DNA of 64,000 nucleotides from Megascapheus bottae (lineage: Eukaryota > Chordata > Mammalia > Rodentia > Geomyidae), in contig JANJXV010000192.1 in the NCBI GenBank assembly GCA_024803745.1, positions 62,001 to 126,000 of the forward strand, read 5' to 3'. Position numbers and translations under genes: made by a program. The notes beneath the pieces are model-generated. The model was not told the origin of the DNA, made no database searches, and worked only from the letters and a program-made list of their open reading frames with translations. Shown here piece after piece: positions 35,439-49,068 of this stretch (its first letter is position 1; each line of letters opens with the position of its first letter).

Positions 35439-38164
35439 GGGATATTTTATCCTTCCTCGTTCAACTTCAGTGTACCAGCTTTTATTTCGTCGTGGTCTCT
35501 GAGCAGGTACAAGGGAGAGTGTACTTCGACCGAGTTTGCTCTATCTCCTAGAGTTGTTCTAGTGAACGTGCTCATTTCTTGTACCACAAGCAAGTTCAAT
35601 GTTTTAGTTCTTGGACGTTTTCATCCAGTGTAATGCTTACTGGATTTTGCCATTCAAATTTCTACGGCATTGCTCTTTCTGCTAGGCGGGGTATTATATG
35701 CTTCCTCGTTCAACTTCAGTGTACCAGCTTTTATTTCGTTGTTGTCTCTGAGCAGGTACAAGGGAGACTGTACTTCCACCGAGTTTGCTCTATCTCCTAG
35801 AGTTGTTCTTGTGAACGTGCTCATTTCTTTGACCACAAGCAACTTCAAGGTATCTCGTGTTACTTCTTTGAGGATTTCATCCAGTGTAATTGGTACTGGA
35901 TTTTGCCGTTGAACTTCCTACCGAATTGTTCGATCTGCTAAGATCGTTTTTGTCTGAGCGGGGTATTTTATTTTTTCCCCTGTACCTTCAGTGTATCTGC
36001 TTTTATTTCAGCGTGGTGCTTCATGTCGTACAACGGAGACGGAGGTACCATTGACATTGCTTTAACTTCTTGGAAGATTTCATCGTAGGTAATGGATACT
36101 GTATTTTGCTGTTGAATCTCCTACGGCATTACTCTTTCTGCTGAGGACCCTCTTGTCTAATCGGGTTATTTTATTCTTCCTCGTTCAACTTCAGTGTACC
36201 TGCTTTTATTTCTGCGTGGTGCTTCGTCATGTACAACGGAGACTGAACTACCATTGACCATTGTTGTATCTAGTATCATTTGTTCGGTGTAAACCTGGGC
36301 ATTTCTGCTTCCCCAAGTAACTTCAATGTATCTCCTTTCACTTCCTGGAGGTTTTCATAGAGTGTCATGGATTTTACTGTTGCAGTCCCTACTGCATTGC
36401 TCTTTCTACTAACAACCTTCTTGTCTAAGTTGGGTATTTTATTCTTCGTCTTTCAACTTCAGTGTACCAGCTTTTATTTCGTCGTGGTCCCTGAGCAGGT
36501 ACAAGGGAGAGTGTGCTTCCACCGAGATTGCTCTATCTCCTAGAGTTGTTCTTGTGAACGTGGTCATTTCTTTGAACACCAGCAACTTCAATGTATCTCG
36601 TTACTTCGAGGATTTCATTCAGTGTAATTGTTACTGGATTTTGAAGTAGGGCTTCCTACGGAATTGTTCGATCTGCTAAGATCGTTTTTGTCTAAGCGGG
36701 GTATTATATTTCCACTCCCTGCACCTTCAGTATATCTGCTTCAGTGTACTTTGTTTTATATCTGCCTGGTCTGTGGGCAAGTACAATGGGGACCCTACTG
36801 CCACCGACCATGCTCTATCTGCTAGGAGTTGTTCGGTTAGCGTGGTCGTTCATTGTCCCCTAAGCAGCTTCAAGGTGTCTGCTTTAACTTCTTGGAAGAT
36901 TTCATCCTGGGTAATGGATACTGTATTTTGCCGTTGCACCTCCTATGGCATTGCTCTTTCTGCTGAGGAACCTCTCCCTGAACCTTCAGTATATCTTCTT
37001 CAGTGTACTTTGTTTTATATCGGCCAGGTCTGTGAGCAAGTACAATGGGGACCATACTGCCACCGACAATGCTCTATCTGCTAGGAGTTGTCCGTTTAAC
37101 GTGGTCGTTCATTGTCCCCTAAGAAACTTCAAGGTGTCTGCTTTTACCTCTTGGAAGATTTCATCGTGGGTAACGGATACTGTATTTTTCCTAGGGTTAG
37201 GTTTAGGGTTAGGGTTACTGTTAGGGATAGGTTTAGGGTTAGGGTTAGGGTTAGGGTAATTAGTGTTAGGGTAAGGGTAAGGTTTAAGGTTAGGGTTAGG
37301 GTTACGGTTTGCTCTTTCTGCTGAGGAACTTCTTGTCTAATCGGGATATTTCATCCTTCCTCGTTCAACTTTAGTGTACCTACTTTTATTTCTGCGTGGT
37401 GCTTCATCGACTACAACCGAGACAGTACTACCACTCATATAGCTCTATCTGCTAAGAGGTGTTCTGTGTATGCGTCGTCATTTCTTGTACCACAAGCAAC
37501 TTCAATGTATATGGTGTTAGTTCTTGGACGTTTTCATCCAGTGTAATGCTTACTGGATTTTGCCATTCAAATTTCTACGGCATTGCTCTTTCTGCTAAGC
37601 GGGGTATTAATTATATGCTTCCTCGTTTAAATTCAGTGTACCAACTTTTATTTCGTCGTGGTCTCTGCGCAGGTACAAGGGAGACTGTACTTCCACCGAG
37701 TTTGCTCTATCTCCTAGAGTTGTTCTTGTGAACGTGCTCATTTCTTTGACCACCAGCAACTTCAAGGTATCTCGTGTTACTTCTTTGAGGATTTCATCCA
37801 GTGTAATTGGTACTGGATTTTGCCGTTGAGCTTGCTACGGAATTGTTCGATCTGCTAAGATCGTTTTTGTCTAAGCGGGGTATTATATTTTCCCCCACGG
37901 CATCTTCAGTTGTATCTGCTTCAGTGTACTTTGTTTTATATCTGCCTGGTCTGTGAGCAAGTACAATGGGGACCCTACTGCCACCGACAATGCTCTATCT
38001 GCTAGGAGTTGTTCGGTTAGCGTGGTCGTTCATTGTCCCCTAAGCAACTTCAAGGTGTCTGCTTTAACTTCTTGGAAGATTTCATCCTGGGTAATGGATA
38101 CTGTATTTTGCCGTTGCACCTCTTACGGCCTTGCTCTTTCTGCTGAGGACCCTATTATCTAATC
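35439..38164 (+). repeat. HOR unit 14
   Basis: 2726 bp. Markers: a=G..G, b=CC, c=G, d=C, e=C. Island at 37192-37307. It lacks the CAAACAAG variant present on both sides in units 13 and 15. Confidence 0.95.
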
Positions 38165-40890
38165 GGGATATTTTATCCTTCCTCGTTCAACTTCAGTGTA
38201 CCAGCTTTTATTTCGTCGTGGTCTCTGAGCAGGTACAAGGGAGAGTGTACTTCGACCGAGTTTGCTCTATCTCCTAGAGTTGTTCTAGTGAACGTGCTCA
38301 TTTCTTGTACCACAAACAAGTTCAATGTTTTAGTTCTTGGACGTTTTCATCCAGTGTAATGCTTACTGGATTTTGCCATTCAAATTTCTACGGCATTGCT
38401 CTTTCTGCTAGGCGGGGTATTATATGCTTCCTCGTTCAACTTCAGTGTACCAGCTTTTATTTCGTTGTTGTCTCTGAGCAGGTACAAGGGAGACTGTACT
38501 TCCACCGAGTTTGCTCTATCTCCTAGAGTTGTTCTTGTGAACGTGCTCATTTCTTTGACCACAAGCAACTTCAAGGTATCTCGTGTTACTTCTTTGAGGA
38601 TTTCATCCAGTGTAATTGGTACTGGATTTTGCCGTTGAACTTCCTACCGAATTGTTCGATCTGCTAAGATCGTTTTTGTCTGAGCGGGGTATTTTATTTT
38701 TTCCCCTGTACCTTCAGTGTATCTGCTTTTATTTCAGCGTGGTGCTTCATCTCGTACAACGGAGACGGAGCTACCATTGACATTGCTTTAACTTCTTGGA
38801 AGATTTCATCGTAGGTAATGGATACTGTATTTTGCTGTTGAATCTCCTACGGCATTACTCTTTCTGCTGAGGACCCTCTTGTCTAATCGGGTTATTTTAT
38901 TCTTCCTCGTTCAACTTCAGTGTACCTGCTTTTATTTCTGCGTGGTGCTTCGTCATGTACAACGGAGACTGAACTACCATTGACCATTGTTGTATCTAGT
39001 ATCATTTGTTCGGTGTAAACCTGGGCATTTCTGCTTCCCCAAGTAACTTCAATGTATCTCCTTTCACTTCCTGGAGGTTTTCATAGAGTGTCATGGATTT
39101 TACTGTTGCAGTCCCTACTGCATTGCTCTTTCTACTAACAACCTTCTTGTCTAAGTTGGGTATTTTATTCTTCGTCTTTCAACTTCAGTGTACCAGCTTT
39201 TATTTCGTCGTGGTCCCTGAGCAGGTACAAGGGAGAGTGTGCTTCCACCGAGATTGCTCTATCTCCTAGAGTTGTTCTTGTGAACGTGGTCATTTCTTTG
39301 AACACCAGCAACTTCAATGTATCTCGTTACTTCGAGGATTTCATTCAGTGTAATTGTTACTGGATTTTGAAGTAGGGCTTCCTACGGAATTGTTCGATCT
39401 GCTAAGATCGTTTTTGTCTAAGCGGGGTATTATATTTCCACTCCCTGCACCTTCAGTATATCTGCTTCAGTGTACTTTGTTTTATATCTGCCTGGTCTGT
39501 GGGCAAGTACAATGGGGACCCTACTGCCACCGACCATGCTCTATCTGCTAGGAGTTGTTCGGTTAGCGTGGTCGTTCATTGTCCCCTAAGCAGCTTCAAG
39601 GTGTCTGCTTTAACTTCTTGGAAGATTTCATCCTGGGTAATGGATACTGTATTTTGCCGTTGCACCTCCTATGGCATTGCTCTTTCTGCTGAGGAACCTC
39701 TCCCTGAACCTTCAGTATATCTTCTTCAGTGTACTTTGTTTTATATCTGCCAGGTCTGTGAGCAAGTACAATGGGGACCATACTGCCACCGACAATGCTC
39801 TATCTGCTAGGAGTTGTCCGTTTAACGTGGTCGTTCATTGTCCCCTAAGAAACTTCAAGGTGTCTGCTTTTACCTCTTGGAAGATTTCATCGTGGGTAAC
39901 GGATACTGTATTTTTCCTAGGGTTAGGTTTAGGGTTAGGGTTACTGTTAGGGATAGGTTTAGGGTTAGGGTTAGGGTTAGGGTAATTAGTGTTAGGGTAA
40001 GGGTAAGGTTTAAGGTTAGGGTTAGGGTTACGGTTTGCTCTTTCTGCTGAGGAACTTCTTGTCTAATCGGGATATTTCATCCTTCCTCGTTCAACTTTAG
40101 TGTACCTACTTTTATTTCTGCGTGGTGCTTCATCGACTACAACCGAGACAGTACTACCACTCATATAGCTCTATCTGCTAAGAGGTGTTCTGTGTATGCG
40201 TCGTCATTTCTTGTACCACAAGCAACTTCAATGTATATGGTGTTAGTTCTTGGACGTTTTCATCCAGTGTAATGCTTACTGGATTTTGCCATTCAAATTT
40301 CTACGGCATTGCTCTTTCTGCTAAGCGGGGTATTAATTATATGCTTCCTCGTTTAAATTCAGTGTACCAACTTTTATTTCGTCGTGGTCTCTGCGCAGGT
40401 ACAAGGGAGACTGTACTTCCACCGAGTTTGCTCTATCTCCTAGAGTTGTTCTTGTGAACGTGCTCATTTCTTTGACCACCAGCAACTTCAAGGTATCTCG
40501 TGTTACTTCTTTGAGGATTTCATCCAGTGTAATTGGTACTGGATTTTGCCGTTGAGCTTGCTACGGAATTGTTCGATCTGCTAAGATCGTTTTTGTCTAA
40601 GCGGGGTATTATATTTTCCCCCACGGCATCTTCAGTTGTATCTGCTTCAGTGTACTTTGTTTTATATCTGCCTGGTCTGTGAGCAAGTACAATGGGGACC
40701 CTACTGCCACCGACAATGCTCTATCTGCTAGGAGTTGTTCGGTTAGCGTGGTCGTTCATTGTCCCCTAAGCAACTTCAAGGTGTCTGCTTTAACTTCTTG
40801 GAAGATTTCATCCTGGGTAATGGATACTGTATTTTGCCGTTGCACCTCTTACGGCCTTGCTCTTTCTGCTGAGGACCCTATTATCTAATC
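38165..40890 (+). repeat. HOR unit 15
   Basis: 2726 bp. Markers: a=C..C, b=CC, c=T, d=C, e=C. This is the only unit combining c=T with d=C. Island at 39918-40033. It carries the CAAACAAG variant at offset 152, as in unit 13. Confidence 0.95.
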
Positions 40891-43616
40891 GGGATATTTT
40901 ATCCTTCCTCGTTCAACTTCAGTGTACCAGCTTTTATTTCGTCGTGGTCTCTGAGCAGGTACAAGGGAGAGTGTACTTCGACCGAGTTTGCTCTATCTCC
41001 TAGAGTTGTTCTAGTGAACGTGCTCATTTCTTGTACCACAAGCAAGTTCAATGTTTTAGTTCTTGGACGTTTTCATCCAGTGTAATGCTTACTGGATTTT
41101 GCCATTCAAATTTCTACGGCATTGCTCTTTCTGCTAGGCGGGGTATTATATGCTTCCTCGTTCAACTTCAGTGTACCAGCTTTTATTTCGTTGTTGTCTC
41201 TGAGCAGGTACAAGGGAGACTGTACTTCCACCGAGTTTGCTCTATCTCCTAGAGTTGTTCTTGTGAACGTGCTCATTTCTTTGACCACAAGCAACTTCAA
41301 GGTATCTCGTGTTACTTCTTTGAGGATTTCATCCAGTGTAATTGGTACTGGATTTTGCCGTTGAACTTCCTACCGAATTGTTCGATCTGCTAAGATCGTT
41401 TTTGTCTGAGCGGGGTATTTTATTTTTTCCCCTGTACCTTCAGTGTATCTGCTTTTATTTCAGCGTGGTGCTTCATGTCGTACAACGGAGACGGAGGTAC
41501 CATTGACATTGCTTTAACTTCTTGGAAGATTTCATCGTAGGTAATGGATACTGTATTTTGCTGTTGAATCTCCTACGGCATTACTCTTTCTGCTGAGGAC
41601 CCTCTTGTCTAATCGGGTTATTTTATTCTTCCTCGTTCAACTTCAGTGTACCTGCTTTTATTTCTGCGTGGTGCTTCGTCATGTACAACGGAGACTGAAC
41701 TACCATTGACCATTGTTGTATCTAGTATCATTTGTTCGGTGTAAACCTGGGCATTTCTGCTTCCCCAAGTAACTTCAATGTATCTCCTTTCACTTCCTGG
41801 AGGTTTTCATAGAGTGTCATGGATTTTACTGTTGCAGTCCCTACTGCATTGCTCTTTCTACTAACAACCTTCTTGTCTAAGTTGGGTATTTTATTCTTCG
41901 TCTTTCAACTTCAGTGTACCAGCTTTTATTTCGTCGTGGTCCCTGAGCAGGTACAAGGGAGAGTGTGCTTCCACCGAGATTGCTCTATCTCCTAGAGTTG
42001 TTCTTGTGAACGTGGTCATTTCTTTGAACACCAGCAACTTCAATGTATCTCGTTACTTCGAGGATTTCATTCAGTGTAATTGTTACTGGATTTTGAAGTA
42101 GGGCTTCCTACGGAATTGTTCGATCTGCTAAGATCGTTTTTGTCTAAGCGGGGTATTATATTTCCACTCCCTGCACCTTCAGTATATCTGCTTCAGTGTA
42201 CTTTGTTTTATATCTGCCTGGTCTGTGGGCAAGTACAATGGGGACCCTACTGCCACCGACCATGCTCTATCTGCTAGGAGTTGTTCGGTTAGCGTGGTCG
42301 TTCATTGTCCCCTAAGCAGCTTCAAGGTGTCTGCTTTAACTTCTTGGAAGATTTCATCCTGGGTAATGGATACTGTATTTTGCCGTTGCACCTCCTATGG
42401 CATTGCTCTTTCTGCTGAGGAACCTCTCCCTGAACCTTCAGTATATCTTCTTCAGTGTACTTTGTTTTATATCGGCCAGGTCTGTGAGCAAGTACAATGG
42501 GGACCATACTGCCACCGACAATGCTCTATCTGCTAGGAGTTGTCCGTTTAACGTGGTCGTTCATTGTCCCCTAAGAAACTTCAAGGTGTCTGCTTTTACC
42601 TCTTGGAAGATTTCATCGTGGGTAACGGATACTGTATTTTTCCTAGGGTTAGGTTTAGGGTTAGGGTTACTGTTAGGGATAGGTTTAGGGTTAGGGTTAG
42701 GGTTAGGGTAATTAGTGTTAGGGTAAGGGTAAGGTTTAAGGTTAGGGTTAGGGTTACGGTTTGCTCTTTCTGCTGAGGAACTTCTTGTCTAATCGGGATA
42801 TTTCATCCTTCCTCGTTCAACTTTAGTGTACCTACTTTTATTTCTGCGTGGTGCTTCATCGACTACAACCGAGACAGTACTACCACTCATATAGCTCTAT
42901 CTGCTAAGAGGTGTTCTGTGTATGCGTCGTCATTTCTTGTACCACAAGCAACTTCAATGTATATGGTGTTAGTTCTTGGACGTTTTCATCCAGTGTAATG
43001 CTTACTGGATTTTGCCATTCAAATTTCTACGGCATTGCTCTTTCTGCTAAGCGGGGTATTAATTATATGCTTCCTCGTTTAAATTCAGTGTACCAACTTT
43101 TATTTCGTCGTGGTCTCTGCGCAGGTACAAGGGAGACTGTACTTCCACCGAGTTTGCTCTATCTCCTAGAGTTGTTCTTGTGAACGTGCTCATTTCTTTG
43201 ACCACCAGCAACTTCAAGGTATCTCGTGTTACTTCTTTGAGGATTTCATCCAGTGTAATTGGTACTGGATTTTGCCGTTGAGCTTGCTACGGAATTGTTC
43301 GATCTGCTAAGATCGTTTTTGTCTAAGCGGGGTATTATATTTTCCCCCACGGCATCTTCAGTTGTATCTGCTTCAGTGTACTTTGTTTTATATCTGCCTG
43401 GTCTGTGAGCAAGTACAATGGGGACCCTACTGCCACCGACAATGCTCTATCTGCTAGGAGTTGTTCGGTTAGCGTGGTCGTTCATTGTCCCCTAAGCAAC
43501 TTCAAGGTGTCTGCTTTAACTTCTTGGAAGATTTCATCCTGGGTAATGGATACTGTATTTTGCCGTTGCACCTCTTACGGCCTTGCTCTTTCTGCTGAGG
43601 ACCCTATTATCTAATC
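40891..43616 (+). repeat. HOR unit 16
   Basis: 2726 bp. Markers: a=G..G, b=CC, c=G, d=C, e=C. Island at 42644-42759. Confidence 0.95.
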
Positions 43617-46342
43617 GGGATATTTTATCCTTCCTCGTTCAACTTCAGTGTACCAGCTTTTATTTCGTCGTGGTCTCTGAGCAGGTACAAGGGAGAGTGT
43701 ACTTCGACCGAGTTTGCTCTATCTCCTAGAGTTGTTCTAGTGAACGTGCTCATTTCTTGTACCACAAGCAAGTTCAATGTTTTAGTTCTTGGACGTTTTC
43801 ATCCAGTGTAATGCTTACTGGATTTTGCCATTCAAATTTCTACGGCATTGCTCTTTCTGCTAGGCGGGGTATTATATGCTTCCTCGTTCAACTTCAGTGT
43901 ACCAGCTTTTATTTCGTTGTTGTCTCTGAGCAGGTACAAGGGAGACTGTACTTCCACCGAGTTTGCTCTATCTCCTAGAGTTGTTCTTGTGAACGTGCTC
44001 ATTTCTTTGACCACAAGCAACTTCAAGGTATCTCGTGTTACTTCTTTGAGGATTTCATCCAGTGTAATTGGTACTGGATTTTGCCGTTGAACTTCCTACC
44101 GAATTGTTCGATCTGCTAAGATCGTTTTTGTCTGAGCGGGGTATTTTATTTTTTCCCCTGTACCTTCAGTGTATCTGCTTTTATTTCAGCGTGGTGCTTC
44201 ATGTCGTACAACGGAGACGGAGGTACCATTGACATTGCTTTAACTTCTTGGAAGATTTCATCGTAGGTAATGGATACTGTATTTTGCTGTTGAATCTCCT
44301 ACGGCATTACTCTTTCTGCTGAGGACCCTCTTGTCTAATCGGGTTATTTTATTCTTCCTCGTTCAACTTCAGTGTACCTGCTTTTATTTCTGCGTGGTGC
44401 TTCGTCATGTACAACGGAGACTGAACTACCATTGACCATTGTTGTATCTAGTATCATTTGTTCGGTGTAAACCTGGGCATTTCTGCTTCCCCAAGTAACT
44501 TCAATGTATCTCCTTTCACTTCCTGGAGGTTTTCATAGAGTGTCATGGATTTTACTGTTGCAGTCCCTACTGCATTGCTCTTTCTACTAACAACCTTCTT
44601 GTCTAAGTTGGGTATTTTATTCTTCGTCTTTCAACTTCAGTGTACCAGCTTTTATTTCGTCGTGGTCCCTGAGCAGGTACAAGGGAGAGTGTGCTTCCAC
44701 CGAGATTGCTCTATCTCCTAGAGTTGTTCTTGTGAACGTGGTCATTTCTTTGAACACCAGCAACTTCAATGTATCTCGTTACTTCGAGGATTTCATTCAG
44801 TGTAATTGTTACTGGATTTTGAAGTAGGGCTTCCTACGGAATTGTTCGATCTGCTAAGATCGTTTTTGTCTAAGCGGGGTATTATATTTCCACTCCCTGC
44901 ACCTTCAGTATATCTGCTTCAGTGTACTTTGTTTTATATCTGCCTGGTCTGTGGGCAAGTACAATGGGGACCCTACTGCCACCGACCATGCTCTATCTGC
45001 TAGGAGTTGTTCGGTTAGCGTGGTCGTTCATTGTCCCCTAAGCAGCTTCAAGGTGTCTGCTTTAACTTCTTGGAAGATTTCATCCTGGGTAATGGATACT
45101 GTATTTTGCCGTTGCACCTCCTATGGCATTGCTCTTTCTGCTGAGGAACCTCTCCCTGAACCTTCAGTATATCTTCTTCAGTGTACTTTGTTTTATATCG
45201 GCCAGGTCTGTGAGCAAGTACAATGGGGACCATACTGCCACCGACAATGCTCTATCTGCTAGGAGTTGTCCGTTTAACGTGGTCGTTCATTGTCCCCTAA
45301 GAAACTTCAAGGTGTCTGCTTTTACCTCTTGGAAGATTTCATCGTGGGTAATGGATACTGTATTTTTCCTAGGGTTAGGTTTAGGGTTAGGGTTACTGTT
45401 AGGGATAGGTTTAGGGTTAGGGTTAGGGTTAGGGTAATTAGTGTTAGGGTAAGGGTAAGGTTTAAGGTTAGGGTTAGGGTTACGGTTTGCTCTTTCTGCT
45501 GAGGAACTTCTTGTCTAATCGGGATATTTCATCCTTCCTCGTTCAACTTTAGTGTACCTACTTTTATTTCTGCGTGGTGCTTCATCGACTACAACCGAGA
45601 CAGTACTACCACTCATATAGCTCTATCTGCTAAGAGGTGTTCTGTGTATGCGTCGTCATTTCTTGTACCACAAGCAACTTCAATGTATATGGTGTTAGTT
45701 CTTGGACGTTTTCATCCAGTGTAATGCTTACTGGATTTTGCCATTCAAATTTCTACGGCATTGCTCTTTCTGCTAAGCGGGGTATTAATTATATGCTTCC
45801 TCGTTTAAATTCAGTGTACCAACTTTTATTTCGTCGTGGTCTCTGCGCAGGTACAAGGGAGACTGTACTTCCACCGAGTTTGCTCTATCTCCTAGAGTTG
45901 TTCTTGTGAACGTGCTCATTTCTTTGACCACCAGCAACTTCAAGGTATCTCGTGTTACTTCTTTGAGGATTTCATCCAGTGTAATTGGTACTGGATTTTG
46001 CCGTTGAGCTTGCTACGGAATTGTTCGATCTGCTAAGATCGTTTTTGTCTAAGCGGGGTATTATATTTTCCCCCACGGCATCTTCAGTTGTATCTGCTTC
46101 AGTGTACTTTGTTTTATATCTGCCTGGTCTGTGAGCAAGTACAATGGGGACCCTACTGCCACCGACAATGCTCTATCTGCTAGGAGTTGTTCGGTTAGCG
46201 TGGTCGTTCATTGTCCCCTAAGCAACTTCAAGGTGTCTGCTTTAACTTCTTGGAAGATTTCATCCTGGGTAATGGATACTGTATTTTGCCGTTGCACCTC
46301 TTACGGCCTTGCTCTTTCTGCTGAGGACCCTATTATCTAATC
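43617..46342 (+). repeat. HOR unit 17
   Basis: 2726 bp. Markers: a=G..G, b=CC, c=G, d=T, e=C. Island at 45370-45485. Confidence 0.95.
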
Positions 46343-49068
46343 GGGATATTTTATCCTTCCTCGTTCAACTTCAGTGTACCAGCTTTTATTTCGTCGTGGT
46401 CTCTGAGCAGGTACAAGGGAGAGTGTACTTCGACCGAGTTTGCTCTATCTCCTAGAGTTGTTCTAGTGAACGTGCTCATTTCTTGTACCACAAGCAAGTT
46501 CAATGTTTTAGTTCTTGGACGTTTTCATCCAGTGTAATGCTTACTGGATTTTGCCATTCAAATTTCTACGGCATTGCTCTTTCTGCTAGGCGGGGTATTA
46601 TATGCTTCCTCGTTCAACTTCAGTGTACCAGCTTTTATTTCGTTGTTGTCTCTGAGCAGGTACAAGGGAGACTGTACTTCCACCGAGTTTGCTCTATCTC
46701 CTAGAGTTGTTCTTGTGAACGTGCTCATTTCTTTGACCACAAGCAACTTCAAGGTATCTCGTGTTACTTCTTTGAGGATTTCATCCAGTGTAATTGGTAC
46801 TGGATTTTGCCGTTGAACTTCCTACCGAATTGTTCGATCTGCTAAGATCGTTTTTGTCTGAGCGGGGTATTTTATTTTTTCCCCTGTACCTTCAGTGTAT
46901 CTGCTTTTATTTCAGCGTGGTGCTTCATCTCGTACAACGGAGACGGAGCTACCATTGACATTGCTTTAACTTCTTGGAAGATTTCATCGTAGGTAATGGA
47001 TACTGTATTTTGCTGTTGAATCTCCTACGGCATTACTCTTTCTGCTGAGGACCCTCTTGTCTAATCGGGTTATTTTATTCTTCCTCGTTCAACTTCAGTG
47101 TACCTGCTTTTATTTCTGCGTGGTGCTTCGTCATGTACAACGGAGACTGAACTACCATTGACCATTGTTGTATCTAGTATCATTTGTTCGGTGTAAACCT
47201 GGGCATTTCTGCTTCCCCAAGTAACTTCAATGTATCTCCTTTCACTTCCTGGAGGTTTTCATAGAGTGTCATGGATTTTACTGTTGCAGTCCCTACTGCA
47301 TTGCTCTTTCTACTAACAACCTTCTTGTCTAAGTTGGGTATTTTATTCTTCGTCTTTCAACTTCAGTGTACCAGCTTTTATTTCGTCGTGGTCCCTGAGC
47401 AGGTACAAGGGAGAGTGTGCTTCCACCGAGATTGCTCTATCTCCTAGAGTTGTTCTTGTGAACGTGGTCATTTCTTTGAACACCAGCAACTTCAATGTAT
47501 CTCGTTACTTCGAGGATTTCATTCAGTGTAATTGTTACTGGATTTTGAAGTAGGGCTTCCTACGGAATTGTTCGATCTGCTAAGATCGTTTTTGTCTAAG
47601 CGGGGTATTATATTTCCACTCCCTGCACCTTCAGTATATCTGCTTCAGTGTACTTTGTTTTATATCTGCCTGGTCTGTGGGCAAGTACAATGGGGACCCT
47701 ACTGCCACCGACCATGCTCTATCTGCTAGGAGTTGTTCGGTTAGCGTGGTCGTTCATTGTCCCCTAAGCAGCTTCAAGGTGTCTGCTTTAACTTCTTGGA
47801 AGATTTCATCCTGGGTAATGGATACTGTATTTTGCCGTTGCACCTCCTATGGCATTGCTCTTTCTGCTGAGGAACCTCTCCCTGAACCTTCAGTATATCT
47901 TCTTCAGTGTACTTTGTTTTATATCGGCCAGGTCTGTGAGCAAGTACAATGGGGACCATACTGCCACCGACAATGCTCTATCTGCTAGGAGTTGTCCGTT
48001 TAACGTGGTCGTTCATTGTCCCCTAAGAAACTTCAAGGTGTCTGCTTTTACCTCTTGGAAGATTTCATCGTGGGTAACGGATACTGTATTTTTCCTAGGG
48101 TTAGGTTTAGGGTTAGGGTTACTGTTAGGGATAGGTTTAGGGTTAGGGTTAGGGTTAGGGTAATTAGTGTTAGGGTAAGGGTAAGGTTTAAGGTTAGGGT
48201 TAGGGTTACGGTTTGCTCTTTCTGCTGAGGAACTTCTTGTCTAATCGGGATATTTCATCCTTCCTCGTTCAACTTTAGTGTACCTACTTTTATTTCTGCG
48301 TGGTGCTTCATCGACTACAACCGAGACAGTACTACCACTCATATAGCTCTATCTGCTAAGAGGTGTTCTGTGTATGCGTCGTCATTTCTTGTACCACAAG
48401 CAACTTCAATGTATATGGTGTTAGTTCTTGGACGTTTTCATCCAGTGTAATGCTTACTGGATTTTGCCATTCAAATTTCTACGGCATTGCTCTTTCTGCT
48501 AAGCGGGGTATTAATTATATGCTTCCTCGTTTAAATTCAGTGTACCAACTTTTATTTCGTCGTGGTCTCTGCGCAGGTACAAGGGAGACTGTACTTCCAC
48601 CGAGTTTGCTCTATCTCCTAGAGTTGTTCTTGTGAACGTGCTCATTTCTTTGACCACCAGCAACTTCAAGGTATCTCGTGTTACTTCTTTGAGGATTTCA
48701 TCCAGTGTAATTGGTACTGGATTTTGCCGTTGAGCTTGCTACGGAATTGTTCGATCTGCTAAGATCGTTTTTGTCTAAGCGGGGTATTATATTTTCCCCC
48801 ACGGCATCTTCAGTTGTATCTGCTTCAGTGTACTTTGTTTTATATCTGCCTGGTCTGTGAGCAAGTACAATGGGGACCCTACTGCCACCGACAATGCTCT
48901 ATCTGCTAGGAGTTGTTCGGTTAGCGTGGTCGTTCATTGTCCCCTAAGCAACTTCAAGGTGTCTGCTTTAACTTCTTGGAAGATTTCATCCTGGGTAATG
49001 GATACTGTATTTTGCCGTTGCACCTCTTACGGCCTTGCTCTTTCTGCTGAGGACCCTATTATCTAATC
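46343..49068 (+). repeat. HOR unit 18
   Basis: 2726 bp. Markers: a=C..C, b=CC, c=G, d=C, e=C. Island at 48096-48211. Same marker set as unit 12. Confidence 0.95.
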
